From contig JAEYTJ010000372.1 of NCBI GenBank assembly GCA_023434095.1, positions 1-7,283 of the forward strand: 7,283 nt of DNA. Direction: 5' to 3'. Positions 1-5,573 of this stretch are shown here, piece after piece (position 1 is the first letter of the stretch; every line of letters starts with the position of its first letter). This DNA is from Pseudomonadota bacterium (lineage in GTDB: Bacteria > Pseudomonadota > Alphaproteobacteria > Rhizobiales > Xanthobacteraceae). The position numbers were made by a program, and so were the translations under genes. The notes beneath the pieces were generated by a model, which did not search any database, had not been told where the DNA came from, and saw nothing but the letters and a program-made list of their open reading frames with translations.

Positions 1-704
1 CGCAGGACATCTCCATCGACTACGCCATCATGGAGCGCTCGGACAATCTCGACGTGGTGCCCTTCGCCGGCGACTGGTCGGATCTCGGCGACTGGGCCTC
101 GGTGATGCGCGAGGGCGAAGCCGACGCGCAGAATGTGGTCGCCCATGGCCCGGTGACCGCCATCGACTGCGCCGACTCGCTGCTGCGCTCGGAAGCCGAG
201 GGGCTCGAGCTGGTCGGCATCGGGCTGAAGGACATGCTCGTCGTCGCCATGCCGGACGCGGTGCTGGTGGCGGACCGTTCGCGCTCGCAGGAGGTGAAGC
301 AGGCGGTGACCGCGCTGAAGGCGCGCGGCGCCCGGCAGGCCGAGCATTTCCCCAGGGATCACCGGCCCTGGGGCTGGTTCGAGACGCTGGCGCTGGGCGA
401 CCGGTTCCAGGTCAAGCGGATCGTCGTCCATCCCGGCGCGGCGCTGTCGCTGCAGAGCCATTATCACCGCTCCGAGCACTGGATCGTGGTGTCCGGCACC
501 GCGCGCATCACTATCGACGGCAAGCCGCAGCTGCTCACCGAGAACCAGTCGGTGTACATCCCGCTCGGCGCCGTCCACCGCATGGAGAACCCCGGCAAGG
601 TGCCGATGGTTCTGATCGAGGTGCAGACCGGCACCTATCTCGGCGAGGACGACATCATCCGCTACGAAGACGTCTATGCGCGCGGGCAGGGCGCCAAGGG
701 GTAG
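1..704 (+). CDS. manC: Mannose-1-phosphate guanylyltransferase / mannose-6-phosphate isomerase, C-terminal part (5' end outside window)
   Basis: Bifunctional type II enzyme (ManC/XanB/AlgA family) that makes GDP-mannose for exopolysaccharide, LPS or capsule in the cytoplasm. The frame is open from base 3 and begins with SIDYAIMERSDN, which is internal to the family, so the gene is cut by the window edge and the ATG at base 30 is not its start. About 233 residues remain of a protein usually near 470. Visible are the end of the nucleotidyltransferase domain (PFAGDWSDLGDW, the hinge before the linker) and then a complete C-terminal cupin isomerase domain: RPWGWF, the metal-site stretch SLQSHYHRSEHWIVVSG, NQSVYIPLGAVHRMENPG, and the terminal EVQTGTYLGEDDIIRYEDVY block. 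The stop is TAG at 702-704. It converges with atzF and has no evident functional link to it. No damage is seen in the visible part. Confidence 0.93.
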   Translation, partial: QDISIDYAIMERSDNLDVVPFAGDWSDLGDWASVMREGEADAQNVVAHGPVTAIDCADSLLRSEAEGLELVGIGLKDMLVVAMPDAVLVADRSRSQEVKQAVTALKARGARQAEHFPRDHRPWGWFETLALGDRFQVKRIVVHPGAALSLQSHYHRSEHWIVVSGTARITIDGKPQLLTENQSVYIPLGAVHRMENPGKVPMVLIEVQTGTYLGEDDIIRYEDVYARGQGAKG

Positions 705-709
705 CCGGC

Positions 710-735
710 CCGGCGCCCGAAGGTCTAGGCGTCGG
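710..735. terminator. Candidate hairpin between convergent genes
   Basis: CCGGCGCC (710-717) can pair with GGCGTCGG (728-735), eight pairs including one G-T, across a 10-base loop. It spans the 20-base gap between the manC stop and the atzF stop and includes the last codons of atzF. There is no T-tract on either side, so it is not a textbook intrinsic terminator. Its position between two converging genes is the main support. It could be chance in GC-rich DNA. Confidence 0.3.
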
Positions 736-2482
736 CCAGCGCCGCCCGCCAGCCGCCGCTTTGCGTGATGTCGCGCGCGCCGGCAAGGCCGTGCGGCTCG
801 CACAGGAAGCCCTTCACCGCGCTGCCGTCCTCCAATTCCACCGTGCCGATGGCCAGCGGCGCGGGAATGCCGGCAAGGAAGTCGCCGACGGCCCTGCGCG
901 GCAGCGCCCACACTTCCAGCGCGATGGCCGCGCCTTCGCCCTCGTCCGCGCGCAGCAGGCCCGGCCGGACGGGCGGGCCACCGGGCAGGGCGAAGAGCCG
1001 GTATTGCGGTCGGGTCCGGGTGCTGCGCAGGAAGCGCCCGCCGCGCGCGGTGAGTTCGCCGTTGAGCGGCAGGCCGGCCATGTGGGCGCCGCAGACGGCG
1101 AGGGCGATCTCGTCATCGGCGGGGGAGTGGGCGACAGGTAACGGCGCCGCTCCCTCGCGCTCGACCCACAGCGCCAGCGCGGCGGCGCGGCCATCTTCGC
1201 CCTTGCGTGCCAGCACGGTGAGGCTGCCGGGCCGCCCGTCGGCGCGCGGTCCGGTCGGCACGGCGATGCCGCACATGTCCAGCAAATTGACGAAATTGGT
1301 GTAGGTCCCGAGCCGGCTGTTCGGCCCGAACGGGTCGGCCGCCACCTCGGCCAGCGTCACGAAGCAGGGAAGGGTCGGCACGCAGAGGAGATCCGCCCCC
1401 TCCAGCGCCTGTGCGCAGGCGCGGCGCAGCTCCTCGAGCCGGTACAGCCCCTTGAAGGCGTCGACCGCTGACAGTGCGAGGCCGGGGGCGAGGATCGCCC
1501 GCGTCGCCGCGTGCAGCGTCTCCGGGGCTTCGACCAGCCGCGCGCCCACCGCCGCCACCCGCTCGGCGACCCAGGGCCCGGCATAGAGCAGCTCCGCCAC
1601 CGCGTAGAACGGCGCCAGGTCGATCTCGCGCACCTGCGCCCCGCCGGCGCGCAGCCGCTCCACCGTGGCGCGGAAATGCGCCTCCTGCGCCATGTCGCCA
1701 AAGGTGCGCAGGCTGGCGGCGTCGGGCACCGCCACGGTGACCTGCGACGGCAGCGGCGAGAGGCGCGGACGCGGCAGCGGGCGGGACCAGGGATCGGCGG
1801 GATCGAAGCCGGCGGTGAGCGTGAACAGCTCCCACGCCTCGCTTACGCTGGTGGCAAACAGCGAGATGGTATCGAGCGTGCGGCAGGCCGGCACCATGCC
1901 GGCCGAGGAGAGCGCGCCGAGGCTCGGCTTGAGACCCACGATATCGTTCAGCGCCGCCGGTACCCGCCCGGAGCCTGCGGTGTCGGTGCCGAGGCTGAAG
2001 GCCACCAGCCCATGCGCCACGGCCACTGCCGAGCCGGAGGAAGAGCCGCCCGGCACCAGTGCCGGGTCGAGCGCGTTGCGCGGCACGGGGTAGGGCGTGC
2101 GCACGCCGACCAGCCCGGTGGCGAACTGGTCGAGATTGGTCTTGCCGAGGCAGATCGCTCCGGCGGCCCTCAGCCGGGCCACCACCGCGGCGTCGGCCGG
2201 CGGCACGTAGCTGAAGGCGGGGCACGCCGCCGTGGTCGGCATGTCCGCGACGTCGATATTGTCTTTCACGGCATAGGGAATGCCCCAGAGCGGCCGTCCG
2301 TCCGGGGCCCCGAGCGCCCGCGCCTGCGCGAGGGCGCTCGCGCGCGCCTCATGCAGGAAGATGCCGGGATCGGCGAGCGCGTCGAGCCGGGCAAAGGCCT
2401 CCTCGATCACCGTTTCGGGCCGCAATCCGCCCGCATAGGCGGCGCGGAGCCCGGCAAGACTGAAGACGAGATCGCGCGGCAT
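725..2482 (-). CDS. atzF: Allophanate hydrolase
   Basis: Cytoplasmic amidase-signature enzyme that hydrolyses allophanate (urea-1-carboxylate) to ammonia and CO2, the last step of urea carboxylase, biuret, cyanurate and carboxyguanidine routes. The 585-residue length fits the family (about 600). Numbering from the start chosen here, the amidase domain carries the Lys of AVKDNID (K73), the cis-Ser of GGSSSGSA (S147) and the nucleophile Ser of TDTAGSGRVPA (S171), so the Ser-cisSer-Lys triad is intact. GTYTNFVNLLDMCGIAVPTG (about 392-411) is a family block. The C-terminal domain specific to allophanate hydrolases follows (about 455-585), with GAHMAGLPLN, YRLFALPGGPPVRPGL, ELEDGSAVKGFLCEP and GGWRAAL. 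An upstream in-frame ATG at 2513-2515 would add 11 residues, but it has no Shine-Dalgarno. The ATG at 2480-2482 has GGGGG six bases before it and gives a family-like N-terminus (MPRDLVFSLAGLRAAY). Divergent from the ABC importer, it may share nitrogen regulation with it. Confidence 0.95.
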   Translation of the reverse strand: MPRDLVFSLAGLRAAYAGGLRPETVIEEAFARLDALADPGIFLHEARASALAQARALGAPDGRPLWGIPYAVKDNIDVADMPTTAACPAFSYVPPADAAVVARLRAAGAICLGKTNLDQFATGLVGVRTPYPVPRNALDPALVPGGSSSGSAVAVAHGLVAFSLGTDTAGSGRVPAALNDIVGLKPSLGALSSAGMVPACRTLDTISLFATSVSEAWELFTLTAGFDPADPWSRPLPRPRLSPLPSQVTVAVPDAASLRTFGDMAQEAHFRATVERLRAGGAQVREIDLAPFYAVAELLYAGPWVAERVAAVGARLVEAPETLHAATRAILAPGLALSAVDAFKGLYRLEELRRACAQALEGADLLCVPTLPCFVTLAEVAADPFGPNSRLGTYTNFVNLLDMCGIAVPTGPRADGRPGSLTVLARKGEDGRAAALALWVEREGAAPLPVAHSPADDEIALAVCGAHMAGLPLNGELTARGGRFLRSTRTRPQYRLFALPGGPPVRPGLLRADEGEGAAIALEVWALPRRAVGDFLAGIPAPLAIGTVELEDGSAVKGFLCEPHGLAGARDITQSGGWRAALADA

Positions 2483-2564
2483 CGCAGGCCCCCGGAAATG
2501 ACGAAGATTGCACATTAGGCAGCGTCGCCGCGTTCCGCTATCATCGAAGGCAAATGCGTTGTCA

Positions 2565-2573
2565 TTGTATACA
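2565..2573. promoter_or_regulatory. GTATAC-centred palindrome, possible GntR/FadR-type operator
   Basis: TTGTATACA contains the perfect 8-base palindrome TGTATACA (2566-2573), in an AT-rich patch within GC-rich DNA. Operators of FadR-subfamily GntR regulators commonly have GT...AC half-sites (for example the UxuR/ExuR-type TGGTATACCA). It lies about 85-90 bases upstream of the chosen atzF start, where an operator for atzF would be expected. No regulator gene is in the window, and an 8-base palindrome can occur by chance. Confidence 0.35.
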
Positions 2574-2861
2574 TGAAGCCTGGCGACGACGTGGGTCCGG
2601 TGGGACGAACCAAGGTCGCCGCGCCATGGGCAGCCGTTGCGAATAGAGCGAGGGTCTCAGGCGCGCATGGAAAAGGGTCATCCCGCCAACCGGCCGCCCC
2701 CCGCTTAGGCGAAGGTCGCTTATCTACAGCGCGCATGGCGATTCGATCATGCCGCCGGGGGCGGCGTCATTGCCCGCGCCTTGTCGCCTCTTCGGCGATG
2801 CCGGGCATAAATCCCCCATATGCAAGGATTTGCCGGCCATCGGCAGCAAAAAGCGGCACGC

Positions 2862-2972
2862 CTATTTCTTGAACATATGGGCGATGGCGAGCGCGTCATC
2901 GCCGTCGCCCCCGGTGCCGAAGCCGCCATGGTTATCCGCTGTGCCGGGGGTGATGGCGGCGGCGCCGCACAA
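2862..2972 (-). CDS. Possible 36-residue glycine-rich small protein (unrecognised)
   Basis: On the minus strand a TTG at 2970-2972 lies seven bases after GGGGAGG, a good Shine-Dalgarno, and opens a 36-codon frame ending in TAG at 2862-2864. The peptide has no known motif. It is rich in Gly and Asp in the middle (GGFGTGGDGDD) and ends AIAHMFKK. Third positions are mostly G or C, but the overlapping plus-strand frame has its third positions on the same bases, so that is not decisive. The frame is open further upstream to a stop near 3020 without ATG or GTG. Upstream frames on this strand end in sequence that would join it after a one-base shift, so it could also be a relic. It overlaps proposed regulatory sites of the importer. 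Function unknown, and it may not be a gene. Confidence 0.22.
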   Translation of the reverse strand: MCGAAAITPGTADNHGGFGTGGDGDDALAIAHMFKK

Positions 2973-2980
2973 GCCCGTGC
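2967..2980. promoter_or_regulatory. GCAC-N6-GTGC dyad, possible enhancer-binding-protein site
   Basis: GCAC (2967-2970) and GTGC (2977-2980) form an inverted repeat about 105-118 bases upstream of the start site predicted from the sigma-54 promoter, the usual distance for an activator of RpoN promoters. The half-sites resemble those of NtrC (TGCAC...GTGCA), but the NtrC spacing is seven bases and here it is six, and the outer T/A are absent. It is therefore only a weak candidate. Confidence 0.22.
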
Positions 2981-2995
2981 CTCCCCAGAAACCCG

Positions 2996-3008
2996 TAATT
3001 AGTTGATC
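2996..3008 (-). promoter_or_regulatory. IHF-like site
   Basis: The plus strand reads TAATTAGTTGATC, which matches the reverse complement of the IHF consensus WATCAANNNNTTR (YAANNNNTTGATW) at every specified position except the last. It is followed by an AT-rich stretch (AAATAGGTTTTTA). It lies between the dyad at 2967-2980 and the -24/-12 promoter at 3058-3074, where IHF bends DNA in many RpoN promoters. Confidence 0.4.
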
Positions 3009-3057
3009 GGAAATAGGTTTTTAGCGCCTCCTCCCGGTGCGCGCTCGATTTCGTCGC

Positions 3058-3074
3058 TTGGCATGGCGTTTGCG
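3058..3074 (+). promoter_or_regulatory. Candidate sigma-54 (RpoN) -24/-12 promoter of the importer operon
   Basis: TTGGCATGGCGTTTGCG matches the sigma-54 consensus YTGGCACGRNNNTTGCW at all but two specified positions (T for C in the -24 block, G for the final W). The essential GG (3060-3061) and GC (3072-3073) are separated by exactly 10 bases. Transcription would begin near 3085, giving a leader of about 124 bases to the ATPase start codon at 3209. The orientation is right for the importer. RpoN control is typical of nitrogen-scavenging transporters and would fit the neighbouring atzF. Confidence 0.55.
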
Positions 3075-3208
3075 GGCGCTGAGGGCGTCGGGGCCTCGGG
3101 AAATCGCCGGCAGTGCGGCGTGTCCGGGGGGCTTCTGCGGGATGTGCAACGGCCGAAGCGTCGCGCGGGTCGCACCGTGCGCCGCAGCGGCCGGTCCGAG
3201 GAGGAAAC

Positions 3209-4312
3209 ATGAAGCTTCCGGTCAGTGCCAGCGAGAGTTTCGTCGAGTTTGCCGGTGTCCAGAAGAGCTATGACGGCGAAGTGCTGGTCGTGAAGGACCT
3301 CAGCCTGCGCATTCGCCGTGGTGAGTTCCTCACCATGCTGGGCCCTTCCGGTTCGGGCAAGACGACCACGCTGATGATGCTGGCCGGCTTCGAGACCCCG
3401 ACCGCCGGCGACATCATGCTCGACGGCGCCCGCATCGACGCCTTGCCGCCGGAAAAGCGCAATATCGGCATGGTGTTCCAGAACTACGCGCTGTTCCCGC
3501 ATATGAGCGTGGCGCAGAATGTCGGCTACCCGCTGAAGGTCCGGGGGCGGCCGAAGGCCGAGATCGCCGAGCGCGTCGGCAAGGCGCTCGACATGGTGCA
3601 TCTCGGCAGCTTCGCCGCGCGCATGCCGGGCCAGCTCTCGGGCGGCCAGCAGCAGCGCGTCGCGCTCGCCCGGGCGCTGGTGTTCGAGCCGAAGCTGGTG
3701 CTGATGGACGAGCCTCTCGGCGCGCTCGACAAGCAGCTGCGCGAACACATGCAGATGGAGATCCGCCATCTGCATGAGCGCCTCGGCATCACCGTGGTCT
3801 ATGTCACGCACGACCAGAGCGAGGCGCTGACCATGTCGGACCGCGTCGCCGTGTTCAATGCCGGCATCATCCAGCAGGTGGCGCCGCCCTCCGAGCTCTA
3901 CGAGAACCCCGCCAATTCCTTCGTCGCCCAGTTCATCGGCGAGAACAACCGGCTGCCCGGCCGCATCGAGGCGGCGAACGGCACGCTGTGCTCGGTCGTG
4001 CTGGCCAATGGCGACGTCGTCACCGCCACGCTGACCGATGCGGCGCGGGTGGGCGAGGCGTGCCTGCTCTCCATCCGGCCCGAGCGGGTCAAGATCGCCC
4101 CGCCCGGCACGTCGCTCGACAACCATTTCGAGGCCGTGATCGCCGAGACGATCTACCTCGGCGACCATGTGCGCGTGCGCTGCGTGCTCGACGGCGGTGC
4201 CGAAGTGGTCGTCAAGGTCGGCAATGTCGAGGACCGCCCGGTCCTCGCCGTTGGCTCCCGCATCCCGCTGGCATGGCGCGCGCAGGATTGCCGCGCCCTC
4301 GACGCGGCCTGA
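3209..4312 (+). CDS. ABC importer ATP-binding protein, PotA-like (spermidine/putrescine or opine type)
   Basis: Cytoplasmic ATPase that powers the importer encoded downstream. Length is 367 residues, normal for PotA/CUT1-style subunits. It has Walker A GPSGSGKTT (45-53), Q-loop FQNYALFPHMSV (Q91), signature LSGGQQQRVALARAL (143-157), Walker B LVLMDEP with D-loop GALD (163-174) and switch His in VTHDQ (H201). The C-terminal part (about 240-367) is a TOBE/OB-fold region with SIRPERVKI and the AETIYLGDHVRVRC block. The start at 3209 follows a strong Shine-Dalgarno (AGGAGG, 3199-3204) and gives an N-terminus (SFVEFAGVQKSYDG) like the family; the frame is open upstream to an ATG at 3113, but that extension is Arg/Gly-rich non-family sequence. 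It is the first gene of the operon, 47 bases before the binding-protein gene, and is probably driven by the sigma-54-like promoter at 3058-3074. The exact substrate cannot be read from this subunit. Confidence 0.93.
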   Translation: MKLPVSASESFVEFAGVQKSYDGEVLVVKDLSLRIRRGEFLTMLGPSGSGKTTTLMMLAGFETPTAGDIMLDGARIDALPPEKRNIGMVFQNYALFPHMSVAQNVGYPLKVRGRPKAEIAERVGKALDMVHLGSFAARMPGQLSGGQQQRVALARALVFEPKLVLMDEPLGALDKQLREHMQMEIRHLHERLGITVVYVTHDQSEALTMSDRVAVFNAGIIQQVAPPSELYENPANSFVAQFIGENNRLPGRIEAANGTLCSVVLANGDVVTATLTDAARVGEACLLSIRPERVKIAPPGTSLDNHFEAVIAETIYLGDHVRVRCVLDGGAEVVVKVGNVEDRPVLAVGSRIPLAWRAQDCRALDAA

Positions 4313-4346
4313 GACCTCCGCCTCCAGACCTCCGCCCCCTAGACCC
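4312..4346 (+). repeat. 14-base tandem repeat in the ATPase / binding-protein spacer
   Basis: AGACCTCCGCCTCC (4312-4325) is followed directly by AGACCTCCGCCCCC (4326-4339), one mismatch in 14. After one T, AGACCC (4341-4346) starts a truncated third copy. The array begins at the last base of the ATPase stop codon and ends just before the Shine-Dalgarno of the binding-protein gene (AAGGGA, 4348-4353). It contains CCTCC pyrimidine runs and no obvious hairpin. It probably arose by local duplication. Confidence 0.75.
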
Positions 4347-4359
4347 AAAGGGAATGACC

Positions 4360-5406
4360 ATGCAGATGAAGTCGCTGACGATGACCCTTTCCGCGCTCGC
4401 CCTCGCGGCGGCCTGCGGCACCGCCTTCGCGGCGGACAGCCTCACCATCACTTCCTGGGGCGGGGCCTACCAGACGAGCCAGGACGAGGCCTATTTCAAG
4501 CCCTACACGGCCAAGACCGGCACCAAGATCACGCAGGAAGAGTATAATGGCGAGGCGGCGCGCATCCGCGCCATGGTCGAATCCGGCAACACCACCTGGG
4601 ACGCGGTGGATGTCGACGCCGCCACCGCGCAGCAGGGCTGCGACGAGGGCTTCCTCGTCCCCATCGACTATTCCAAATTCGGCGGCGAGGGGGCGTTCGT
4701 GAAGGGATCGACCTTCGAATGCGGCATCCCGACCATCATCTATTCGACCATCTACGCCTATGACGCCGACAAACTGAAGGACGGCCCCAAGACCATTGCC
4801 GGCCTGTTCGACACCAAGACCTGGCCCGGCAAGCGCGCCCTGCAGAAGACCCCCTTCGGCAATCTCGAATTCGCGCTGATGGCGGACGGCGTGCCGGCCG
4901 ATCAGGTCTATGAGACGCTGAAGACCAAGGAAGGCGTCGACCGCGCCTTCAAGAAGCTCGACACCATCAAGAAGGACATCGTCTGGTGGGAAGCGGGCGC
5001 CCAGCCGCCGCAGCTGCTCGCCTCCGGCGAAGTGGTGATGGCCACCGCCTGGAACGGCCGTATCTTCACCGCCAACAAGGTCGACAAGAAGAACTTCGCC
5101 ATCGTCTGGGACGGCCAGCTGCTGGATTACGACCTGTGGGCGATTCCCAAGGGCGTGAAGGACCTCGACGCGGTCTACAAGTTCATCGAATTCGCCTCCA
5201 GCCCTGAGGCCCAGGCCGCCCAGACCAAGTACATTTCCTACGGCCCGGCCCTGCTCGCCGCCACGCCGCTGGTCGAGCCCGACATCCTCAAGGACCTGCC
5301 GACGGCTCCGGACAACGCCAAGACCGCGCTCGCCAACGATCCCGTCTTCTGGGGCGACAACAAGGAAGAGCTGCTGAAGCGCTTCAACACCTGGATCGCC
5401 CAGTGA
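4360..5406 (+). CDS. Periplasmic substrate-binding protein, PotD/PotF-like
   Basis: Extracytoplasmic binding protein that captures the substrate and delivers it to the permease pair. Length is 348 residues. The Sec signal peptide (about 1-24) has Lys4, a hydrophobic Ala/Leu core and an AFA-AD cleavage site. The mature protein begins ADSLTITSWGGAYQ, the usual start of spermidine/putrescine-type binding proteins. Further family stretches are the EYNGEAARIRAM block (about 61-72), WWEAGAQPPQLLASGEV (209-225), AWNGRI (230-235) and SYGPA (293-297). Cys94 and Cys121 are the only mature cysteines and could form a disulfide. Three in-frame ATGs lie at 4354, 4360 and 4366. The one at 4360 sits six bases after AAGGGA and is preferred; the 4354 ATG abuts that sequence. 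Polyamines, opines or other small nitrogenous cations are the likely class of ligand. Proximity to atzF hints at a nitrogen source, which is inference only. Confidence 0.92.
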   Translation: MQMKSLTMTLSALALAAACGTAFAADSLTITSWGGAYQTSQDEAYFKPYTAKTGTKITQEEYNGEAARIRAMVESGNTTWDAVDVDAATAQQGCDEGFLVPIDYSKFGGEGAFVKGSTFECGIPTIIYSTIYAYDADKLKDGPKTIAGLFDTKTWPGKRALQKTPFGNLEFALMADGVPADQVYETLKTKEGVDRAFKKLDTIKKDIVWWEAGAQPPQLLASGEVVMATAWNGRIFTANKVDKKNFAIVWDGQLLDYDLWAIPKGVKDLDAVYKFIEFASSPEAQAAQTKYISYGPALLAATPLVEPDILKDLPTAPDNAKTALANDPVFWGDNKEELLKRFNTWIAQ

Positions 5407-5422
5407 CCGCAGAGGCTGCGCT

Positions 5423-5549
5423 GCGGCGACGCCGCGGCGCGAGCTGACGCGCCGGCCCGCCCTGGGGGGCGGGCGGCAATCAGGGCCGGGGCTCTCGGTG
5501 TCCGGGCCGCCAACCGATCGCGCCGCCCCTGCGGGAAGGAAGGGCGCGA
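5423..5549 (+). promoter_or_regulatory. Hairpin cluster in the binding-protein / permease spacer
   Basis: The 167-base spacer (5407-5573) can form successive hairpins: GCGGC-GAC-GCCGC (5423-5435), CGGCGCG/CGCGCCG with a six-base loop (5435-5454), immediately followed by GCCCGCCC-TGGG-GGGCGGGC (5455-5474), and TCGCGCC/GGCGCGA (5518-5524 with 5543-5549), whose loop holds a small CCC-CTGC-GGG stem. The first two share base 5435. None has a T-tract, so mRNA protection or partial attenuation is likelier than full termination. Such structures after binding-protein genes commonly keep that transcript more abundant than the permease part. Confidence 0.55.
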
Positions 5550-5573
5550 CACCACCGAGGGGGAGTTTTCGAC

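Larger units (their letters stand above)
2516..3208. other. Long divergent regulatory region without a convincing large gene
   Basis: About 690 bases separate atzF (-) from the importer operon (+). Reading frames here are short and overlapping, with no recognisable domain, and composition drifts to local AT-rich patches (around 2560-2575, 2805-2875 and 2995-3020) unlike the flanking genes. Supported or possible contents are listed separately: a GTATAC palindrome, a 36-codon frame, and a dyad, IHF-like site and sigma-54 promoter. A hairpin GCCGCC-GGG-GGCGGC sits at 2751-2765, and TGCCG-GCCAT-CGGCA at 2831-2845; neither has a T-tract. Bases 3085-3208 would be the GC-rich leader of the importer transcript, and no riboswitch was recognised in it. 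No sigma-70 promoter could be assigned with confidence. Confidence 0.6.

Noticed and set aside
1511..2518. 335-codon plus-strand frame inside atzF, and the 370-codon minus-strand alternative frame at 1113-2225
   Set aside because: Both overlap the intact allophanate hydrolase with its complete catalytic triad; they are Arg/Gly/Ala-rich shadow translations.
2515..2736. 73-codon minus-strand frame whose TAA overlaps the upstream atzF ATG (TAATG)
   Set aside because: The overlap looks like translational coupling, but the frame has no recognisable content, no Shine-Dalgarno and odd composition, and the downstream atzF ATG at 2482 is the better start.
2573..3006. Plus-strand frames of 99, 85 and 60 codons in the divergent region
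   Set aside because: Overlapping frames with Ser/Pro/Arg-rich content, no domain and no good ribosome site; they look non-coding or shadow.
3188..3209. GGTCCGAG just before the ATPase start, resembling part of the guanidine-I (ykkC) riboswitch core
   Set aside because: The rest of the conserved core (the upstream AGGG-UCCG element and enclosing stems) was not found, and the match coincides with the Shine-Dalgarno. Tempting because allophanate hydrolase can serve guanidine use, but unsupported.
2999..4348. 449-codon minus-strand open frame opposite the ATPase gene
   Set aside because: It is antisense to a gene with all ABC motifs, and its translation is His/Arg/Asp-rich low-complexity sequence typical of antisense frames in GC-rich DNA.
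4402..4420. Lipobox-like LAAAC in the binding-protein signal peptide
   Set aside because: The Leu is at -4, not -3, relative to Cys19, and a clear signal peptidase I site (AFA-AD) follows, so a soluble periplasmic protein is more likely than a lipoprotein.
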